Assembly: GCA_014183095.1 (NCBI GenBank)
Contig: JACCPH010000004.1
Location: 1-64,000 of the forward strand
Length of the DNA: 64,000 nt
Direction: 5' to 3'
DNA from: Harringtonia aguacate
Lineage: Eukaryota > Ascomycota > Sordariomycetes > Ophiostomatales > Ophiostomataceae
Of this stretch, positions 53,626 through 64,000 are shown one piece after another (position 1 is the stretch's first letter; every line of letters begins with the position of its first letter). The translations under genes were made by a program, and so were the position numbers. The notes below the pieces were generated by a model. That model saw only the letters and a list, made by a program, of their open reading frames with translations, had not been told where the DNA came from and searched no databases.

Positions 53626-54352
53626 CGAATAGACGAGACGAGGCGTGCGATGGCACCCAATAAATACACGCTGCCATTATTCCATGTAAACGTCACATTT
53701 TCACGTATTTTACCTGCAAACTACGAGTCATGTCCTTTTTTTGCTTTTCATTCAAATCTCTGCTTCCCACCCTCTTCTACCTAAGATCGGCTCAGGATCA
53801 TGAAAACTTTTTCTGTTTTTTTTTATCCCACCGTCTCCTAGCAAAACGTAAAAACAAAAAGGCCCAGGGTATCTTGGGGACGTTTCCAGGCTGCATTAAG
53901 GTAAGGACGGTCTTTTCTTCCCATGCCATTTGGTATGGATATCCATTTTTGTTGGCCCATTCCGATATATTCCTCCTTGCCCGGATCTATAAGAAACACA
54001 AAGTGGCAAAAGTAAAAGAGTTCCAAAACAGCCCCGTGTACCAGGGAAAATATGTGACAAAGAAAAAAAGGTGCAAGTGTTGAAGTGCGGCTAGGTCCCT
54101 GAAATGGCCGCGGAAAAGACGAGACAATTAAAGAGCTTGTGTAATGTGGAACGAGGTAAAAAAAAAAGGCGCAGGTCGAAAGACGGTAGCAGGGTCTCTG
54201 GCGAGGTGTTGTTGTGAAACAACAAGTGGTATAGTCGAACAGTGCTCCTCCAGGATAGAGCAGCGAGGAAAACTCAGAACTTGATGCGTCGTCGTAATAT
54301 AGTACAAGAAAACAAACAAAAAAAGCCAAACGTATGGCTTAGGCGGGGTACC
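53626..54352. other. Convergent intergenic region
   Basis: About 0.73 kb between the 3' ends of the TMEM42-like and Ca2+ exchanger genes. A/T tracts only. The minus-strand frame 53838-54329 could form a read-on of the exchanger's C-terminus but is not called as a gene. Confidence 0.4.
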
Positions 54353-56146
54353 CTAAGAGAAAGTCAGCGCTGTTTTTGTAAGTGGGGAAAATGGGAAAAG
54401 AAGGGGAAACGTACACCACGAGCAGACGGCAATGATGCAGTAGAGGCACATTAGCAGCCAGCCCTCGAGCCAGTGACTCTTGCCATCGGCAATGAGGTAG
54501 TTGACCAGCAGGACCGACACGAAAAGGACAGCCACCTGGAAAATATCAAAGCTGAGCGACATGTCGTCCATGCCCATGCCCCAGCCGATGACGACCAGCA
54601 GAGGAATGATGAATAGAGCGACCTGCATGCTGGAGCCGACGGCCACGCCAATGGCCAGGTCCATCTTGTCCTTGACGGCCACGGTGACGGCGGTGGCGTG
54701 CTCGGCGGCGTTGCCGACAATGGGCAGCAGAATCAGACCGAGGAACTCCTTGCTGATGCCGCCGTTGCTGGTGACGTAGTCGATGCTGTCGACTAGGAAT
54801 TCGGCGCACAGGGCAATGACGACGGTGGAGCCGGTCAGCAGGGCCAGGGCGACGAAAAAGTGCAGCTGCGGGTCCTCGCCCTCTTCCTCGTCTTCCTCGG
54901 GCGCATTGGCAATCATGTGGGACACGCGCTGGCGCTCCTCGGCCATGGCGCCCATGGCGAAGCCGGCCGGGTTGACCAGGGCACCCTTGACGGCGCCCTT
55001 TTGCACCTGGTGCTTGAAGGGCTTGGCGGGGACCTTTTTGCTCTCCTCGCTAAAGACAGAGTGGTGGGTCTTGAGCTGGAAGAGCAGGTAGGCCAGGTAG
55101 ACGATGAGCAGGATGATGGCGGTGCCGCGGGAGAGCATGGCGACGTCGCTGATGGAGGTGATGCTGGCGGCATCAAAGACGGTGGGGACGATAACGCCGG
55201 CGACGGCCAGGGCGAGCAGGCTGGCGGCGGTCTGGGCGACGGTGGTGTTAAAGTACTGCTCCTGGCGACGCAGGCCGCCAAAGAAGAAGCACATGCCCAT
55301 GACGAGCAGCAGGTTGGACAGGATACTACCGATGAGCGAGGTCTGGACAATGACGACCTCGTTCTCGACCAGGGCCATGACAGCGACGATCAGCTCGACG
55401 GCGTTGCCAAAGGTGGCGTTGAGCAGGCCGCCCAGGGTCTCGCCGGTGCGCAGGGCAATCTCCTCGGTGGCGAAGCTGAGCATGGCGGCCAGCGGGACGA
55501 TGGCGATAAAGTTGACGACAAAGATGGCGACCGGGTCGACGTCGGTGAAGTGGAGGGCAATGCCGGCGGGGGCGGCGACCAGCAAAATGTTGATCCACGA
55601 GTTGAGAAAGGTGCGCTGCAGCTGGTTGGCGACGGTAAAGGGCTCGCGGGGCTTGACGTTCTTGAACATGCGGTGCGTCTTCTCCTCCTTCTTGGCCGGG
55701 TCCTTGAACGAGTCTTCGGGCTCGCCCTGGACGGTGGTGGCGCGGTCGGATCCGCGGCTCCGGTTCTTGAGGCCGTCGGCGGTGGCCGACTGGGAAGCCT
55801 GCGAGTCGACCGACGTCTCTCCCACCTCTGCGGACTTGTCGCCACCCTGGAGGGTGTTCTCCTCCTCGCTCTCGGACAGCACACCGCCGGTGCCGGTGGC
55901 ATTGCTGCCCACCCGTCCTGGCGCCTTAGAGGGGTATGAGCCGGCGGGTGCGGTCATGGACTGGCTCACAGGCTCGCCAACGTCCTCGGGGCCAGCCTCG
56001 AGATCGCGGGCAGAGGGTTCTGTGGCGCGGCGCTGGGTCTTGTTCCAGCTGAAATGGGAAAAGGGGTTTAAGGGGGCAGCGCCGCTCTGGCGGCTCAGGC
56101 TGTGAGCCTCCCGCTTGATGCGGAAGTTGTTGACTGTGTTGGACAT
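54353..56146 (-). CDS. VCX1: Vacuolar Ca2+/H+ exchanger (CAX/VCX1 family)
   Basis: 597 aa as one open frame from MSNTVNNFRIKREAH. The N-terminal ~160 residues are Ser/Glu-rich and cytosolic, probably autoregulatory. Eleven helices follow. The two CAX alpha-repeats are clear: GETLGGLLNATFGNAVELIVA (about residues 245-265) and LLPIVGNAAEHATAVTVAVKDKMD (about 475-500), each with the GNxxE metal-binding core, separated by an acidic loop (APEEDEEEGEDPQ). It sequesters cytosolic Ca2+ in the vacuole using the proton gradient. The last ~22 codons after CSW look like intron (GTGTACG donor, GCTGAC branch point, CTTAG acceptor at 54353-54416), so the true C-terminus may lie on a short extra exon left of 54353. 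Confidence 0.92.
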   Translation of the reverse strand: MSNTVNNFRIKREAHSLSRQSGAAPLNPFSHFSWNKTQRRATEPSARDLEAGPEDVGEPVSQSMTAPAGSYPSKAPGRVGSNATGTGGVLSESEEENTLQGGDKSAEVGETSVDSQASQSATADGLKNRSRGSDRATTVQGEPEDSFKDPAKKEEKTHRMFKNVKPREPFTVANQLQRTFLNSWINILLVAAPAGIALHFTDVDPVAIFVVNFIAIVPLAAMLSFATEEIALRTGETLGGLLNATFGNAVELIVAVMALVENEVVIVQTSLIGSILSNLLLVMGMCFFFGGLRRQEQYFNTTVAQTAASLLALAVAGVIVPTVFDAASITSISDVAMLSRGTAIILLIVYLAYLLFQLKTHHSVFSEESKKVPAKPFKHQVQKGAVKGALVNPAGFAMGAMAEERQRVSHMIANAPEEDEEEGEDPQLHFFVALALLTGSTVVIALCAEFLVDSIDYVTSNGGISKEFLGLILLPIVGNAAEHATAVTVAVKDKMDLAIGVAVGSSMQVALFIIPLLVVIGWGMGMDDMSLSFDIFQVAVLFVSVLLVNYLIADGKSHWLEGWLLMCLYCIIAVCSWCTFPLLFPFSPLTKTALTFS

Positions 56147-59100
56147 GTTAGCACGGGGGCAATGGCGGCTGCTTCAGAACCAGAACGGGCCATGGAAGCC
56201 TTGGAGAGACGTCGCGACGCAGGCGAACCACCAATGGTTCGAGAGGGGGGTAGAGAATTGAAGAATGCAAGTTGAAATAAACAAAAAAGAACACGCGTTC
56301 TGGAGTGGCCGGTGGAGAGAGCGAAAATGAATTAAAAACAACGAGTAAAAAAAACGAGCGCAAGACGAAGCCGCCGGGCAGTAGGTACTGAAGTAGCAGA
56401 AACCCGCAGCGAAGGCCGCAACGAGAAGTAGGGACAGTGGTGCGGTCGACCAAACAAAAAAAAAAAAAAACAGACGCCTAGAAACGAGGCGGACAGGAAG
56501 GCAGACGGGCCAACAAGATTCGGGCAGAATGCAATATCGGCACACACTCAAGCTAGTGTCTTGAAGTGGATTGCGGGTAACATGGCAGAAAGGGGGGGCG
56601 CAGCATCCAGGATGGGGGGACAAGAAAGGCCATAGTGCGGATTTGGGGGCGTGTTCTTGGGGGGAAGGGATGGGGGGGGGAGGAGAGAGGCTAGAAGGGT
56701 TGCTTACACGACATTGTGGATGTAAACGCCGTCGACCTTCGGAATTGAATGAGAGGAAGCGACAGCCGCACGCAGGCGAGCGGATTCGGTCAAGTCGTCG
56801 TGGGTGCCTGAATTGGGCTGTCTGTCGGGCAGGTGTCGGGTCGGTCTGGCGACGGTGAAGCGGTGTAAGAGTGAGAAAGAGAGAGAAAAAGAAGCGCAAC
56901 TGAGAAGCTGCAAGAATCTCCGGAAGGAGCACAAGTCGGGCAAGACAGAGGTCGGTGCGGTGGAAATTTGAGACGGTGGGTTTCGGGAGTGGGAAGGAGC
57001 GACGGAGTGACGCTATTTTAACACAAAAGAAGCAGCGGCGGTGCCTGGCGCAAGGCCTCCTACTCGTAGACGAGCACTTGGAAGCGCCCGATCGGGGGGG
57101 TCGTACGTGCGCGGTCGGTTCCAGAGGCAGCGGGCGGGAGCCCAGCGAGAGGGTCGCAGGACACGAACACACGAACACGAAAGCGAAGGTGGCTTGGAAG
57201 AGCGGGTAGGCGGCCGCACGCGGTGAGGTTTTGCGACCGGGTGGTGTGCCGATTATTTGGGTAATTGCTGGCTGCCTGACAGAAAGGCCTTGCCGCTCTC
57301 GGGGCGCAGTATTTCCAGGGCCGAAGATCAGTAATAACGAGGAGAGCTAGAAAAAGGCTAGGAGTCGAATCCGCCTCGACACGAGTCCGGCGGATGTGCA
57401 ATGCGCCTGGGATATATGTAACCGCGGAGAGCAAGGCCACACACGTCAGAGATCTGGCACAGTCAGCGGGCGATGCTGGCGCCTACCTAGAAGGCAAAGG
57501 ACGAGTGGTCTTACAAGGAAGGAGACGGGGGGGGGAGAAAGGCGATCAGACGGAGGCGAGCTCCACTAAGATTTCCCAACGAAATTAACTTTTTTTGTTT
57601 CGATAAAAACTAAACAAAGACAAGTAGGGGCACGCAATAGATTGATAAAGACCGAATGCGACAAGCGGGAGGTTGCGAGGTGAAAAAAAGAGGAAGAATG
57701 TCCGCGCCCGGACGCTCACCGCGCAGCAGTCTGTCAAAGACGTGTCGTACCTTTTTTTTTTTGACAAATGAAACCGGAGACTGCAAGCGCGCAGTGTTGT
57801 TGTGTGGCACTGCTAGCAGGAGGCGTTTGAGGCAGGTCAGTACGACACAAAGACTGTGATTTTGTGTGATACGTCGCCAAGAAAGGGAGGAGCAGAGAAG
57901 CAAAGAAAGAGGAACGAGCAAAGAAAGGCGCGTTGGTGCAAGGGAAAGAAAAAAAAACGTTTGCAAAGACCAGAAATGCAAAAAGTCGCCAAAAGGATTC
58001 GTCGACTCGTGTTATTATTTCCTGTTGTGCTCGATTCGTGGTGTTCCCCTATGTGTCCAAGACTTTTTCTTCTGCCAAGAGCCTACGACCAAAGCTTGAT
58101 CGGTTTCAGGGAGCTTCGCATGGGCAGACCCGAAATGACCAGCCCAAATGGTCCCCCCCGTCTGGGCGCGTTCCACTGCCAAGACACCACTGGAAATTGG
58201 GGGAAGCTGAGATGCCTGCTAATGCGCCCAAGGGATCGACGCTGTTGCTACAGTAAATAACTAGTAGTATTCGTCATTGGACAATATTTCTATGTGCTGG
58301 TGGTACTCACCCGATACGCGGGTTGCGCCCCTGCCCGCTTAGAAGGATTTGAAGCGAGAGACATGCAGCAATCCACCATAACCACAGCACAGGCCAAAGG
58401 GGGGGGGGGGGCAGCGGAAGCGAGAAACAAGTTTCAGAAGTTGAGAAAGCCCCATGCGAATCGGCACGTCGAGAAAACAAAAAAACGGCACCCGTGCGGG
58501 TTGGCCAAGCCCTGGACGGCCTGTTTTTGGCAGTTTTTGATTGGGCTCTGATTATCTGGCCCGTTTTGTGCGATGACGATGAAGCCACACGCGGCCAGCG
58601 CATATGTACTCGCGTGTGCCTCTTGTGCACGGCAGACAGCACAGAATGGGCTCCTTTTGGTTAGCGTGTGCAGGGTCCCCCCCCCCCTAGATTGATTGAA
58701 GAGGAAAGAGGCCTCCTGGGCGCACTGTTCGCAGGCGTGCATGCGCGCCCTGCATATTTCGTGACTCCTCACTCCTCCCCCCCCCCCCAGCGGGTGGACA
58801 ACTGCGACTACTACTGCGGACTATACGTCGCAGATTACCGCATTTGCTGCAAGAGTGGCTCGTCCATTCATATTGGTATCTTACACTTGCAATGGGGCGG
58901 TCGACCATGACCGCATGCAGTAGGCGATGCCGCCGTCGCTGCTTGCTCACCGTTTCTGCTGCTGCTCTGCATTTGGCCGTGGTTGTTGTGACTGGCCCAG
59001 CGCCAGCGCCAGCGCCAGCGCCATGCGAGAACAGAAGGCGACCATGCGACCACGCGATGGATGCGGACAGAAGGAGTCGTCCTTCCTCGCCCTGCCTATT

Positions 59101-59570
59101 CGGTCGGCATGCAGTAATAGTCGGCAGTCGTTCTCGGCTGTGGCCTGAGGGTGTGCCCTACCCCCCCGAAGTCGGGCAGAGAAGGACAGAGCGGCTGGTC
59201 GGTGACGACGGCACAGGCGGCGTGGTCTGGCGACTGTGCCACCTAGGATGACCACCTAGGGTGACCGCCTGTGATCATCCACATGGGATCATCCACTTGG
59301 GATCGCCTGGGATCGTCTGGGATCTGTCACGGTGAGGCGAAAAAAAAGGACAGCACAGCCAGACGGGGGCCACGTTGCGCGTGGCGGATGGGTTGAAGCT
59401 TCGTAATTGTTCCTATAATCGTACACTAATACACTGATATTGGCCCGAGAGAAAACGCCCCCCCAACTCCGAAATAGCTACAAGTCTGTACAAGTTCTGT
59501 CGTCTGGCCCTCGTTCTCGTCGTCGTCTGCATCCTCTGTCCCCTGTTCCGTCTGCCACTGCCACTACCTC
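56147..59570. other. 3.4-kb stretch without a recognisable gene
   Basis: The longest gene-free region in the window. 56147-57500 is probably the leader and promoter of the Ca2+ exchanger, with A13 (56456-56470) and several G runs. 57500-59500 has purine-rich stretches, C9-11 and G12 homopolymers (58398-58411, 58676-58686, 58780-58790), a 6-bp tandem (gccagc)n at about 58998-59022, and degenerate ggatca/gggatc words at 59245-59330. All open frames are below 135 codons and motif-free. Confidence 0.5.
59245..59330. repeat. Degenerate short repeats (gggatc/atccac words)
   Basis: Imperfect reiterations of gggatc-type words separated by 8-12 bases, about six copies, just downstream of the IML1 stop codon. 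Confidence 0.55.
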
Positions 59571-59857
59571 CTAATCGGTCTGCCTCGCAACGTCGTCCAC
59601 GCTCCCCCGCCGAAACAGTCGCGACGCCAGAAACGCGGGACTCGCCATGCGCGGACTCGGGCTGGCGCTGCCTGCATCGAGGACGTTCAGCCGGCTGTTG
59701 GCCGCGGTGGCGTTCCCATTGCCATTGCCGTTGCTGTTTGCCGTCCCGGGCGGCTCAGAGATGCCGCCGCCGCTGAGAATGGCGGGCGGCAGGCCGAGCG
59801 TGGGAATGCTCGTGTCAGGGATGGCGGCGGCTGTCGCCGTGGCTGTGCCGATACTGG

Positions 59858-59891
<34 letters not shown>

Positions 59892-62800
59892 AGCTGTCGC
59901 CCCCATCGGCCCAACGACTGGCGTCGACGCGACCGACCCGGCCTGCCTCTCCAGCAGCATCTCGCGGTAAAACGACTCGAGGGCGGCGTCGTCTTCGCAA
60001 AAGGCCTCGAGCTCGTCCTTGATGATCTCGGGCTCGACGGGCCGGGACGCCGTCGAGGCGGCGGCGGCTGCTGCTGCCGCTGCCGCTGCTGCCGACAAGC
60101 CGGCTGTGCCCTTGGCGCCGGTGGCTGCGTAGGCCTTGTTGAGCAGGCCCGGGCCGATGCCAAAGACGGGTGGTCCTCCGCCTCCTCCTCCTCCGCTGCT
60201 GCCGCCTGCCCCCTTACTAGGCGTGTCTAAACCGACGGGCCACAGACGGGGCGAGCTAAACTTGGTGGACTTGACCTTGGGCGACTGCAAGGGGGTGCCG
60301 TCGCCCTTGCCGTAGGCGGGCTGCTGGTCCGCTGCACTGCTACTAACACCGCCAAAGCCACTCCGCATATCCTTGGACGACGCCACCATGACGCGGTTGC
60401 TGTAGAGGCGGTTGGCGAGCAGGAGAAAGTCGCCGGCGTCGGTGATCTGGGCGATGACGACACCGGAGCGGTGGATGTACTGGGTGTACTTGAAGTCGGG
60501 GCGGCCCCAGGAGTAGCTGACGTCGACGTTGGCCGGGAAATTGGAGGCGGCCTCCATGTCGAGGACGAAGCCAAACTTGCGCAGGATGGCCTTTTGGTAA
60601 AAGTGGCGGCCCGGCTGCTGCTGGGGCGCCAGCGAGTTGGGATCAAAGTAGGTGGCCGGCTGGCGGACGGGCGGCGGGCGGGCGAGGCGGATGCGGTAGG
60701 GGCGGCGGAAGGGGTTGACCTCGCCGATGGAGCAGGCCTCGGCAATGGGCACCTCGACCAGGCGCAGGCCAAAGGGCAGGGCCTCGCGGGCCCAGGTCTC
60801 GACGGCGTCCTCGATCAGCTTGGGCGTGACGTTCATCCACTCGAGCCGGATGTGGTAGCAGTTGTCGGGGTTGTGCAGGCGGTCGTAGTGCAGCTCGACG
60901 CGCTCGGGCCGGTAGGAGCGTCGGCGGTGGTCGACGTCGTACTTGATCATCTTGCTGAGGACGACGCGGGGCTTCTTGGTAGGTGGCGTCAGGCTGGCGG
61001 AACCGATGCCGGTCGTTGGGCCGGTCCCGGTCCCTCCGTTCACCGTCCCCGGCTGAGGCCCTGTCGGCGTGGTGGCGCCCGAGGGACTGTTAGCGTTGTT
61101 GTTGCTGCTGCCGTCGTCGTACATGGACGTGGGCCGTGACAAGGGTGGCGGGCCACCACCGCCACCACCCGCACGCAGGGGCTCGGCCACCGGGGTGGAC
61201 GGCACAGAGGCTTCGCGACGACGGCTCGGGAACCAGCTGCTGGGATGAGGTTTGGCGAACTCGCTGCTGATCTGGTAAAAGTACTGGCCGTCGCGGAAGG
61301 GGTGGCGCTTCTCAACGTGGACAAAGAGGCCTTGGTCGCGTTTGGGGGTGGCGGTGGTGGTGGATGTGGTCAGAGAAGCTCCGTCGTCTCCTCCGCCTCC
61401 TCCGCCTCCTCCCCCATCCGTGCTCTCAGCTGCCGTCGCCGCCACCGCCGCCTCCTCCCGCAGACTCTCGTCCGACACCATCAGCATGTTGCCCAGCTCC
61501 TCGGCCTCCTCGCGACTCTCGAGGTCCTCAAAGTTGTCGAGCAGCCAGCTGGTCATGTCGGAGCCGATGAAGCAGTTGTAGTGCAGCCGCAGGTGCCAGC
61601 GGCGGTTCTGCATGCGCACGCCGCCGCTCTCGACCGGCTGCTGGATGGCCTCGGCCAGGGCGGCCAGGCTGAGGTTGCGCTTGCGGAACTGCTCGCCGCT
61701 GGTGAGGAGGGACTTGCGGGGGGGCCCGCTGGGAGTACCGCTAGCGGCAATAACAGTGGCAGCACCACCACCACCACCACCACCCCCACCCCCCCCCTCC
61801 AACAGCGGCAGCGTCTCCAGCTCGGCGGCAATGACCAGCGACGGGTCCTCCGTCTTGTAGACGACGTCCAGAGGATTCAGGTCCTTGCGGCGCCAGCAGT
61901 AGGGGCCGACGGTCTGGAAGCGGCGCTCCGAGGCCGGGACGACGCGGTGCTTCTGCCAGGTCTGGCCGAGCTTGCGGATGCCCTCGAGGCGCAGCTCCTC
62001 GTCGCTGTCGCCGGCGCTGGGGATGGCCGTCTTGGCCGAGGTGGGGATGAGGACGTAGCGGGCGCGCCAGAAGCGCAGCGGCTCGGTCAGCTCCTCGTCG
62101 TGGCCGGCCAGGAAGGAGTCGAGGTAGTTCCAGTTGCGCTCGGTGCGGGGGGCCACAATGTCAATCTCGCTCGTCTCGTAGTCGCGGTCGAGCAGCGTGC
62201 GGATGGCGGGGCGGTAGACCCGGAGGGGGCGTTGGGGGCTGAGGCCGGGGGCGGCACCGCCTCCCAGACCGCCTCCCGGACCGCCTCCCGGACCGCCTCC
62301 TCCTGGACCGCCTCCTCCTCCCGGACCACCACCTGCATCCACCCCCCTCCCCCTCCGGTGGAAAATGTTCACCTCCACCTCGGACGCGTTCCCGCACGAC
62401 AGCTGGTGGATCGTGTTGCCCAGCGACATGAAGATGCTGGCGCCCTCCTCGATGACGTGGCCGCCGTGGCCAAAAATGTCGGCCATCTTGAGCTGCTTCT
62501 GGCCAAAGGCCTGGGCGACGGCCGGGCCGATGACGACCTGAAACCCCTGGGAGAAGCGCAGGTTGATCAGCTCGCGCAGCAGGTCCTCGTGCGTCTGCGG
62601 CACCTCGACCAGCAGGTCGTCGTCGGCCTCTTGCGACACGCTGTAGGGCTGCTGCTGGTACTCGCTCTCGAGCTGGGCGCGCGAGGGGAAATACTCAGTC
62701 GTCAGCGGCACCGCCGCCGGCGCGCACAGCGTCTTCCAGCGCATGGCGCGGATCTCGCCCGGCCGCGGCCACACGTGCTGCCAGCGGCTGTTGAACGTGG

Positions 62801-64000
62801 CCGAGTCGATCTTGTTGGCCTCGGGCTTGCACGGGTTCACCATGACCAGCCAGGGCGCCAGCGCCGCCGTCGGCGACAGCGACAGCGTCCGGTTGGCCGC
62901 CTGCTGTCCGGGCACGGCCCCTGCCAGCAGCTTGGACGTGTACAGCCGCTGCACGTCCTCTGCCCGCAGCGCGTTCGAGTACCACAGCTCGGGGTCCTCG
63001 CCGGCTGCCGCTGTCGTCGTTGTCACCCCTGCCGTCCCTGCCGTTCCTTCCGTCCCTGCCGTCCCTGCCGCTGCTGCGACCGGCCGGCCGACGCGGTCCA
63101 CCCGGATCGCCGTCGTCGACAGCAGCGATCCAGCCGGCCGTGCCGACGACGCGTCAGCCACCGTGAGGGCCTGCGAGCCGCCGCTCTTGATGACAATGGG
63201 ACGCGACGGCGTCGGTGTCGGCGTCAGAGACTCGCGCAGGGGCCGCCAGCTGTCGGCCACGGCCGTCTGTCTTGTCCGAGGACTCGTGACCGTCGGCATC
63301 GCCATCGCAGTGGGCGTGCTCGGTCTGCTGCTGCTGCTGCTCGGCCCAGGAAAGTGCTGCAGAGCCGCCACCGTCTCGACGCTGACTTCGGCCGCCGCTG
63401 CTTTCGGGGCCGCAATGCCAAAGCCCTTTTGGCCCAGGCTGATCTGACGCATCGCCTTGGGCATGCGCGAGGCCGACGAGCGCGAGCTGACGCTGCCGCG
63501 GCGGGTATTGTCGAGGCGGAGGAGGCTGTTGCGGCCGAGACTTCCGTGGCTGAGGCTGTCCCGACGGGCACTGTCCCGGCTGAGGCTGTCCCGGCTGAGG
63601 CTGTCCCGGCTGAGGTTATCCCGGCCGAGGCTGTCGCGGCCAAAGCTGGGCGCACGTCGGGTGTCCGCCGCCGGGACCACCGGGACCACCGGGACCTTTA
63701 GCCGCTGGCTGCTGCCGTAGCCGAGGGGCTCAGGGGGGTGGTCGAGGAAATGTGTGCGTCGCAGCGTGCTGCTGACGATAGTCGGGGTGTCCTCTCGGCG
63801 GGTTGTGGTAGTGGTAGAGACGACTGCCCCCCCCCCTCCCCCTCCTCCACCTCCAGCCCTCCTCCCCGTCGGCAGCTTCTGCCGCGTGGCATCGTAGTCC
63901 TGCAGCTGCCGCCACAGCGACTTGGGGTCCTGCTTGGCCAGCTTGTCGGGCGCAAACTTGGCAAAGCCGTACACCTGGTCGTACAGCACATTCGCCGGCG
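59571..64000 (-). CDS. IML1: IML1/DEPDC5, GATOR1 (SEACIT) subunit, N-terminus outside the window
   Basis: An open frame of 1,475 codons from the right edge to the stop at 59571-59573, no intron needed. It enters in the middle of the protein (NVLYDQVYGFAKFAPDKLAKQDPKSLWRQL). The DEP domain is visible as RRWHLRLHYNCFIGSDMTSWLLDNFEDLESREEA...LFVHVEKRHPFRDGQYFYQ (about residues 830-960 of this fragment). The C-terminal domain contains HYDRLHNPDNCYHIRLEWMN and VDVSYSWGRPDFKYTQYIHRSG. IML1 is the GTPase-activating subunit that switches off Gtr1 and hence TORC1 at the vacuole when amino acids are scarce. Many poly-Gly, poly-Ala and Ser/Thr linkers interrupt the domains, and a pentapeptide S-R-D-S-L array lies at 63541-63645. 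Confidence 0.93.
63541..63645 (-). repeat. 15-bp tandem array encoding SRDSL-type pentapeptides in IML1
   Basis: About seven imperfect copies of a ggctgaggctgtccc-type unit on the plus strand, read on the minus strand as repeated (S/R)RDSLS. Each repeat offers an R-x-S site. Confidence 0.8.

Noticed and set aside
61245..63701. 818-codon open frame on the plus strand
   Set aside because: It is antisense to IML1; GC-rich codon usage keeps the opposite strand open. No domain or start logic, and composition is Arg/Ala/Leu-rich as expected for a mirror frame.

Overview
The window is nuclear DNA of a filamentous ascomycete, most probably a Sordariomycete. Genes have short introns (about 45-145 nt) with GTRNGT donors, CTRAC/CTGAC-like branch points and YAG acceptors. 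Coding regions are GC-rich, and orthologues of typical fungal housekeeping genes are present (IML1, KTI12, NADH pyrophosphatase, reticulon, vacuolar Ca2+/H+ exchanger). There are no bacterial operons, no CRISPR array and no tRNA that I could recognise. Gene names rest on motifs read by eye. Intron borders were placed by joining phases across consensus splice sites.

Layout. 0-6 kb: a retrotransposon LTR at the left edge, a Ser/Thr-rich membrane protein, a GT8-like glycosyltransferase and a nucleotide-sugar transporter whose stop codon abuts a solo LTR. 6-19 kb: a divergent GH5 glucanase / sugar permease pair, an F-box-type gene broken by one TAG, a second solo LTR, a small orphan spliced gene and a reticulon. 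20-28 kb: a PQ-loop vacuolar transporter, a peroxisomal-type NUDIX enzyme, a full-length pogo/Fot1-type DNA transposon carrying an artificial assembly gap, and KTI12. 28-46 kb: a metabolic and accessory block of aldehyde dehydrogenase, APC amine/amino-acid permease, cytochrome P450, decayed caspase-like protease, solo LTR, ABM-fold protein, NYN/CCCH RNA-binding nuclease, small membrane protein, type-B carboxylesterase and cupin. 46-54 kb: a large Q/N-rich nuclear-looking protein with two in-frame stops, a DHA1-type MFS exporter and a TMEM42-like protein. 54-64 kb: a vacuolar Ca2+/H+ exchanger, a 3.4 kb gene-free stretch, and the DEP-domain GATOR1 subunit IML1, which runs off the right edge.

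How genes may work together. The GH5 enzyme has no signal peptide and shares a 430-bp promoter with a sugar permease, which suggests uptake of an oligosaccharide followed by intracellular hydrolysis. The PQ-loop transporter, the Ca2+ exchanger and IML1 all act at the vacuole. The P450 and the carboxylesterase carry the same 27-bp motif (25/27 identical) upstream of their starts, so they may be co-regulated. There is no PKS, NRPS or terpene synthase, so I do not call a secondary-metabolite cluster.

The most notable structural signals are: four LTRs of one family, three with perfect 5-bp target duplications, including two copies with one difference in 313 bp lying inverted 37.6 kb apart; and three otherwise well-preserved accessory genes interrupted by in-frame stops, several of which fit CAG-to-TAG (CpA to TpA) change as produced by repeat-induced point mutation.
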